Assembly: GCA_964019155.1 (NCBI GenBank)
Contig: OZ025244.1
Coordinates: 45,603,452-45,667,451, forward strand
Length of the DNA: 64,000 nucleotides
From: Osedax fenrisi
Lineage: Eukaryota; Annelida; Polychaeta; Sabellida; Siboglinidae
Reading direction: 5' to 3'
The notes under the pieces are model-generated. The model had not been told where the DNA came from. It saw nothing but the letters and a program-made list of their open reading frames with translations, and did no database searches. Positions 58,331 through 64,000 of the stretch are shown here, one piece after another (position 1 is the stretch's first letter; each line of letters begins with the position of its first letter). The position numbers and the translations under genes were made by a program.

Positions 58331-58844
58331 TATATAAAGAATAATACGAATTTAAAAAATTAAATAAATTAAAACTTTTAGTTATTTTCTATATTATACC
58401 CACATATAATCCATATATAATCCACTAATAACAAAAATAAAATTATAATGAAGTAACTGTAATCATTAATTACTAATATATTGACTCGTTTTAAAAAATA
58501 AATAATTGTATATAAATAACAAATAAAGTGATTTGTTTTTAAAATGAACGAGTCAAATTACTATACACGAGTAAAATGACTCATTTTAGTGGGATGTTTT
58601 AGATGCCACTAAATTAACTCATTTTTATAAGTCAATTGAATCCGATTTTGTTTACAGTTTTCAAAATCGTGTGAAAAATAAAAATATACCTATAGGTATA
58701 TCACTTTAAATAACCTAAACTTAATCTAAATAACCTTTAGATATATAGTTAATAATGGTGATACTAATTTCTTTACTACAAATAAAATTTGTTCGACAAT
58801 TAACTATAGTTATACTATAGTTATACTCTCTCGTACTAGATTAC

Positions 58845-59171
58845 ATGCAGGCTCTTGATAATGGTTATTTATTACTGATGAAATTCAATGACCCAAGTGA
58901 GATTAGACACATCTTCTACCATGAGATAAATATATACAGAGAGGAATTATATAATTTTGATATAAAGTCACGCATGAATGAATTCATATATAATGATTGG
59001 AGAAATCAAATATTTTATAAACGGATCGTGGAAAGTAACCAAATACGGAAATTGTCCGAATACGGACACTCTCAGTATCACATAAAACATAAATCCTACA
59101 AAAAAATGTTTAATGAAAAAATATTCTTAATTATATATAAAAAAAGTATTTTTTATTTTTTAATTATTTAA
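58845..59171 (+). CDS. unrecognised ORF, 108 codons, overlapping a repeat element
   Basis: ATG to TAA. The first 60 codons have protein-like composition: MQALDNGYLLLMKFNDPSEI, RHIFYHEINIYREELYN, MNEFIYNDWRNQIFYKRI. From about 59027 the sequence belongs to the TIR element (GTGGAAAGTAACC, then CGAATACGGACAC), so the C-terminal half is element-derived and ends in a hydrophobic, AT-rich run (FLIIYKKSIFYFLII). Either a host exon cut by an insertion or a chance frame. No domain recognised. Confidence 0.25.
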   Translation: MQALDNGYLLLMKFNDPSEIRHIFYHEINIYREELYNFDIKSRMNEFIYNDWRNQIFYKRIVESNQIRKLSEYGHSQYHIKHKSYKKMFNEKIFLIIYKKSIFYFLII

Positions 59172-59911
59172 AATATTGCTGATATATCCAATAAACTTAA
59201 TTATGTTTTTAAATATATGAAATTTCAACTTAAAACCTTCTCAAGAATATAACAATGCATCGATATAAAATATAAGACTTTATTATTAAAAAATAAATCA
59301 TTCTAAAATTATATATAATTTCTATATTTGTTATCAAATATTCATTAAGTTATATGCATATATCTAGAGGTCATATAAGTCCCTAATACGGATACTATAT
59401 ATGCATTAAAACGGACACCCTATAACCAATCAGCGCGTAGTGTATGAACTATTCTTATTTTCATAAAAATCGCGTGAGTTATAATATTAATACCAACAAT
59501 AAAACTAAATTTAAAATTTGTATTATGTTTATTCTTAAATTGTATTATTTATTAAAAAAATAATAATAATATATAAATTATTAACTAATTAAATTAGAAT
59601 AAATTATTCATAAAATTAATTAAAATTAATGTAATTGTAATTTATCTGATTGATTCATAAATAATATATAGAGTTTATCTAGTGGTATATTTGGTGTCCG
59701 TATTATAACATAGGGTGTCCGTATTCGGACATGGGTACCGAATACGGACACCCCGTTATCTATGGAATTAAATAAAATTTAAAAATCACAATAATAGCTA
59801 TAATCATATAATATTAATATATTGTTATTGTTGAATAAAAATAATGAGTCATTAAATGTTAAGACCATTTATTGTTGAAGTGTCCGTATTAGGTGCGGTC
59901 CACTTTCCCCT
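59027..59911. mobile_element. DNA element with inverted ends and repeated AATACGGACAC
   Basis: The left end GTGGAAAGTAACC and the right end GGTCCACTTTCCCC are inverse related, each followed inside by AATACGGACAC. The 11-mer or close variants occur about seven times, in both orientations (about 59059, 59385, 59408, 59691, 59712, 59741, 59877), like subterminal transposase-binding repeats. TA follows the right end, but a matching left TSD is not clear. Non-coding interior. Confidence 0.5.
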
Positions 59912-60127
59912 ACAATATTAATATAATTTGTATTATTTACATATTAGTGTATTATTTATATTTTATAGTATTACAATTAGATTTAAATATGTTAACGCAT
60001 GCGTAGAGTGACGCAGTTCATTGTTAAATAATGTTCAGTTCGTGAATGAAGAATTCATTTAATGTATAAATAAAAATAGGCAATTCCTCTATAGAAATAT
60101 GTAACCATATACATCATTATAGTATTC

Positions 60128-60173
<46 letters not shown>

Positions 60174-60527
60174 TATTTATTTTATATTGGTAACAATAAA
60201 TTAACATTTTATCTAATGTTCCTATAGAAAATGATAGTATACAAAAATGATCGGCTCTCCAAAATACCCACCAATACCATGATTATCAATACTATTATTG
60301 AAATTACGTTATTGCTTTGCCTCTAATGTACACGTGATTATGACTGCACTCTATCTGTGTGTGTGTGGGAGTGGGAGTGTGTGTGGGAGTGTGTACGATA
60401 TTATCTACGTGTGTGTGCACTGCTTAGCATATGTAATATTACCCCGTACGATGAGGTACCATTTGTTGTCATCTCCGGCCATTCATGTTAACATTCGTAA
60501 CTATATATGCGTATTATTTACCTAAAC

Positions 60528-60575
60528 ATCACGTGATCCGCTAGTAATATCACGTGATAGTAGCGCGTGATCACG
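60528..60575. promoter_or_regulatory. paired ATCACGTGAT E-box palindromes
   Basis: ATCACGTGAT at 60528-60537 and again at 60549-60558, 21 bp apart (two helical turns), followed by GCGTGATCACG at 60564-60574. CACGTG flanked by T/A is an established bHLH-zip type site; function here is inference. Confidence 0.4.
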
Positions 60576-60595
60576 TTGTCTCTGCTATTAGTCGT

Positions 60596-60627
60596 TCAAT
60601 GTTCCCAAGTTAACTTGGGAACATTGA
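60596..60627. repeat. 32-bp perfect palindrome
   Basis: TCAATGTTCCCAAGTT followed directly by its reverse complement. GTTAAC lies at the centre and TTCCCAAG/CTTGGGAA at each side. Confidence 0.95.
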
Positions 60628-61448
60628 CATTCTAAATCATATGTATGTACACCCCTTTAGCGTATAGCGTTTAGACGTGATATGTTGTGAATACTAAACA
60701 AATAAACAAATACAATTTTATTTTATGTATTATAAAATGTATTTGATAATACATAATATTTATAAATAAACAACATTGCGTAAATATTTTTAAAATATTA
60801 AATTATTTAAGTCAATATCTATATTTAAAAATTATTAACTTTTTATAATACATAATTAATATAAAATATAAAACTAAACTATGTTATTTATTATTATTTA
60901 TCTTACATTGATATATCCCGGTTAATACTTATTTTATGTTATATATATTTAATTAGTTATTTATATACAATATATATATATTCGAATTAGTATTCTATAA
61001 AATAATGTAACTAGTTAACATAATATTTATATTGCATTAACAAAACACTGATAACAACACAATTAATGATGAGGTTTAGTATTGTAATAACGACCTTAAT
61101 GTATCATGATCCGTTCATCCAATCAGAGTATTGTATTCGAGTTATATAATACTATAATTGGATGTGCCGATACGTCATCCGTACATCGTTAACACCATAG
61201 ATTTATTGAGTTATAGCGCTTATATATATTCACTATTACATGCCACATATAAATGAGATTTAAATGTGTAACGGGGAGTTCAGTCGAGCGGAACGTGGTC
61301 AGTGAAGCGTATCTTCAATAAGTTTACGTAAGCTATAGCTTAGGCTATAGCTTTGCTGCCACGAATGACCTCTAGTACGACCTCATACCTGACCACGCGT
61401 GTACCTCTGGCTAGATGCTAGGTGCCTAACACCTAATTAACAACACCC

Positions 61449-62166
61449 ATGGTGCTGGTCTGTATGCCGATGAATTGTCTGCGTGTTCTTCCGTTATACC
61501 CGTTATACCCTATAGGGTAGGTTATAACCACTCATGATTTCGGGTAGATACTTCGAATTCAGATTCATATTGCTATTGTTAGATGTCTATAGTAATTATA
61601 CTATAGCAATGGATGGGCATCTTATTGTTATTACTATCTACCTGGTGATGATGTATATCTATATATAGCTATATCTATATATAGATCTTATTCGCCGACG
61701 TATTACGTTAATAACATGTTATTTAAAAACACCTTATCGCGTGCTCGAATTTATCGTTAAAAATTCGGAAAATTATAATTAGTATAGTATATACTTGAAG
61801 ATTACTATAATCAAACGTATATGTAACACTATAACACTAGATCTATTATTAAACCTTATGCATATATATAGGTAGTCGGTGTGTTATATTAACTAGCGTA
61901 GTAGATTTATAAAACTCTTCGTCTAATCACGAAGCATTGTATGCAAGATTAGTTATGGGCTGGACGTGCGTAGATCTTCTTTCGGCACGGTTTTACTATG
62001 CAAGAGAATGCATGGCGAGTTATGTATTAATGTTCTTGGTATAGGCAAAGATTTTCCAAAGGAAAGAAATAACACTTACGCGAAATCGTGTAATTCGAAT
62101 TTGTATACAAAATACCCTGGTGCCACCTATAGCGGGTTACTTTTAGGAACTATGTGTTGTTTATAA
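61449..62166 (+). CDS. weak candidate two-exon Cys-rich gene
   Basis: Exon 1 (61449-61516): ATG in good context (AACACCCATGG) giving MVLVCMPMNCLRVLPLYPLY, then a donor GG followed by GTAGGT, two bases into a codon. Exon 2 (about 61936-62166): begins after CACGAAG with one base to finish the codon. It reads IVCKISYGLDVRRSSFGTVL, LCKRMHGELCINVLGIGKDF and ends YSGLLLGTMCCL before TAA. Phases agree and composition is less AT-rich than the flanks. The donor lies in the recurrent CCCTATAGGG palindrome and there is no nearby AATAAA, so confidence is low. The hydrophobic start and cysteines would fit a secreted peptide. Confidence 0.25.
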
Positions 62167-62834
62167 TGTAAATTCGTATTTAACTATACACTTTTAAAAT
62201 GTTAAATAATATGCTTTAAATTAATATTTATATGATGAAAACTAAGTGTTCATTACTAATATATAACAAACAAATATGATATTTATGTTTTAAATGCTAT
62301 AAGTATATATTTAGTAAGTAAAAGTTAATTTATATTGCATGTAATTTAATAGAGCAATGAAAACATTGTTGTATGCAAACAGAGCCGAACCTAAATCTAT
62401 TTCAGTGATTTCGATACTACTGCTAGCAGCGGTTGGGGATATTACTAAATTACGTTGCATGCATATGGAGTGTTATATATTTGCTTCGCAAAATCTTTGA
62501 TATAGGTGTATCGAATGCGAGTAAATATTGCGAGTTAGTTGAATAATCGATGTTAACATTTATACTAAATAGAACAATATATTAGTCAACTTACTAATAT
62601 TGAGTGGTAAATTCAAATTTTACTGATATTTATTTGTATTTCAAAATGTTATGAATCAAAATTAGTATAATGATGATTGACTAAGTAGGTTGCCTATATT
62701 CATCAAATAATAATTGAGTAATATACAAAAATAAAATGGAATTTAGTAAATTATTTTATAGATAAGATTTGTTTTATTGTAAACTTGATTAGCATCGTTG
62801 TAATACTTCCTAGGTAATCACATATCTTCATACT

Positions 62835-62838
<4 letters not shown>

Positions 62839-62895
<57 letters not shown>
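62839..62895. repeat. (TA)n microsatellite
   Basis: About 57 bp. Confidence 0.9.
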
Positions 62896-62904
<9 letters not shown>

Positions 62905-63669
62905 TATTTATAATAAATAAATAAATATATATAATGTTTATATTTTTAAAACTATCATATAAACATCACGTAATGTATTGAATATACGTAAGCATATATG
63001 TTATAAAATATATATATCTACGCTATATATATATCTATGCTATATTCTATAGAATACATATATCTACTGCCGGAATGTTCTATAAACTGTATATATATAT
63101 AGCTGGTGGCGAGTAGGACATATCATGCAATAGGACATAACCTTTAGGTCATGAGTTAGAGTATCTGTATACCGAAAAAAACACCGTATAATGTGTTTTT
63201 TTAAATTAAAATATTGCTAATATAACTTTAAACCGTAACTTTAAAACGTTTTAATTTTTTATTATTCTTTGTTTATTTATATAACTTATAAGTTATCATT
63301 AGAAAATATGTATACTTTATTCGATTATATATTTCCATTATATATTTTCTTAGATAAATTATCAATCAATCAATATAAATTAGTCAAAGAATAATAGTTT
63401 TTAGACACTTACAATTCTCGTTTACGATTGGTTCACTTTACTAACGTGATTTAGTTATACGACTATTTTGTTCTTCTGTTTAAATCTCAGCCACAATATG
63501 CCGAGTATATAAAGCATGTCCACCTGTTTAGTATCGTTGTTTATTACGATCGCTGCGGCGTATTTCTCCTTGAGTGTATCCGTTACTCCTTTATAATACG
63601 TATGAACTTTCTTAGATTGCTAGGTAGTTAATATGTATATAGGATAGGTTATTATTGGCTACCTTAGTC

Positions 63670-63671
<2 letters not shown>

Positions 63672-63714
<43 letters not shown>
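63672..63714. repeat. (TA)n microsatellite
   Basis: About 43 bp. Confidence 0.9.
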
Positions 63715-63715
<1 letters not shown>

Positions 63716-63927
63716 GTATATTAATGTTATACACTATTTGTATCACAATTTACAATTTTATTTACTATTTATATTAATCTTGAGTACTTTCTGTATTCCT
63801 ATTATTCTTTATTATTAGTTATATTATTTTCGTTTATGTCCCGTTATATTGTTTTTTGTTTTTACTTTAGACACTTGATTGCTATGACACAAAGAGTCTT
63901 TAAAATAAATTAAATTAAAATTATATA

Positions 63928-63955
63928 TACGTGTATATATATATATATATTTATA

Positions 63956-63995
<40 letters not shown>
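63928..63995. repeat. (TA)n microsatellite at window edge
   Basis: TA repeats with one TTTATATATTTA interruption. Confidence 0.9.
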
Positions 63996-63996
<1 letters not shown>

Positions 63997-64000
63997 CTTA

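Larger units (their letters stand above)
57490..58840. other. AT-rich DNA with LINE tail and inverted repeat
   Basis: Holds the inverted repeat at 57757-57898 and the LINE tail at 58225-58330; the rest is AT-rich unique sequence. Confidence 0.5.
59915..61448. other. AT-rich DNA with E-box/palindrome cluster
   Basis: Contains a TA tract (60130-60166), TG repeats (60355-60415), the E-box and palindrome group at 60528-60627, then AT-rich DNA; composition becomes more GC-rich from 61260. The SINE landmark ATGATCGGCTCTC of 39284 also occurs at 60248. Confidence 0.5.
62170..64000. other. AT-rich DNA, no gene seen
   Basis: TA tracts at 62839-62895, 63672-63714 and 63928-63995; nothing else recognised. 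Confidence 0.6.

Overview
The window is strongly AT-rich eukaryotic DNA, most likely from an invertebrate metazoan. The grounds are dozens of long (TA)n microsatellites, short exons split by kilobase introns with GT-AG boundaries, non-LTR retrotransposons of the CR1/L2 and I/Nimb type, tRNA-derived SINE-like units, TTAA-flanked and other terminal-inverted-repeat elements, and a nuclear tRNA-Asp. There are no bacterial operons, phage genes or CRISPR arrays. I cannot name the species.

Layout. 1-5.5 kb: TA-rich intergenic DNA with a tRNA-derived SINE and a 277-bp foldback MITE. 5.5-15.3 kb: the best host gene, on the minus strand. Seven candidate exons were found by reading splice sites and phases by hand (15243-15302, 12366-12588, 11223-11316, 7442-7908, 6207-6315, 6040-6141, 5679-5780), with an AATAAA signal downstream at 5533-5538. 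Its introns hold minisatellites, a short LINE insertion with a 14-bp target-site duplication, and (TA)n tracts. Two arrays (27-bp units at 11327-11818; TG-rich at 6318-6745) end directly at a 3' splice site. 15.3-26 kb: intergenic or possible 5' gene region with weak candidate exons (18621-18791, 21252-21413), an open LINE RT frame (18953-19975) and a GC/CpG-rich island (24560-25440). 26-36 kb: tandem CArG boxes before a TATA box, a 609-bp TTAA-flanked DNA element, several palindromes and the tRNA-Asp gene (35964-36035).

36-52.4 kb is dominated by retroelements. There is a decayed CR1/L2-like copy (minus), a 5'-truncated CR1-like copy placed directly downstream of a nearly complete copy of the same family (minus, PHD-finger ORF1 plus endonuclease/RT ORF2), and a head-to-head second CR1/L2-like family copy with a long open RT frame (plus). 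52.4-64 kb: TA-rich DNA with a SINE copy, a 1.65-kb 11/22-bp minisatellite that has a 605-bp higher-order repeat, a TIR element with repeated AATACGGACAC motifs, an E-box/palindrome cluster and a weak two-exon cysteine-rich candidate gene.

The element proteins belong to target-primed retrotransposition (endonuclease nick, RT on the 3' tail). The tail types seen here, (ATC)n, (CAAT)n, (TAA)n and a TATC-type tail, indicate several LINE families that also left short 5'-truncated 3' ends in the window. All functional calls come from reading the sequence; no database search was possible.
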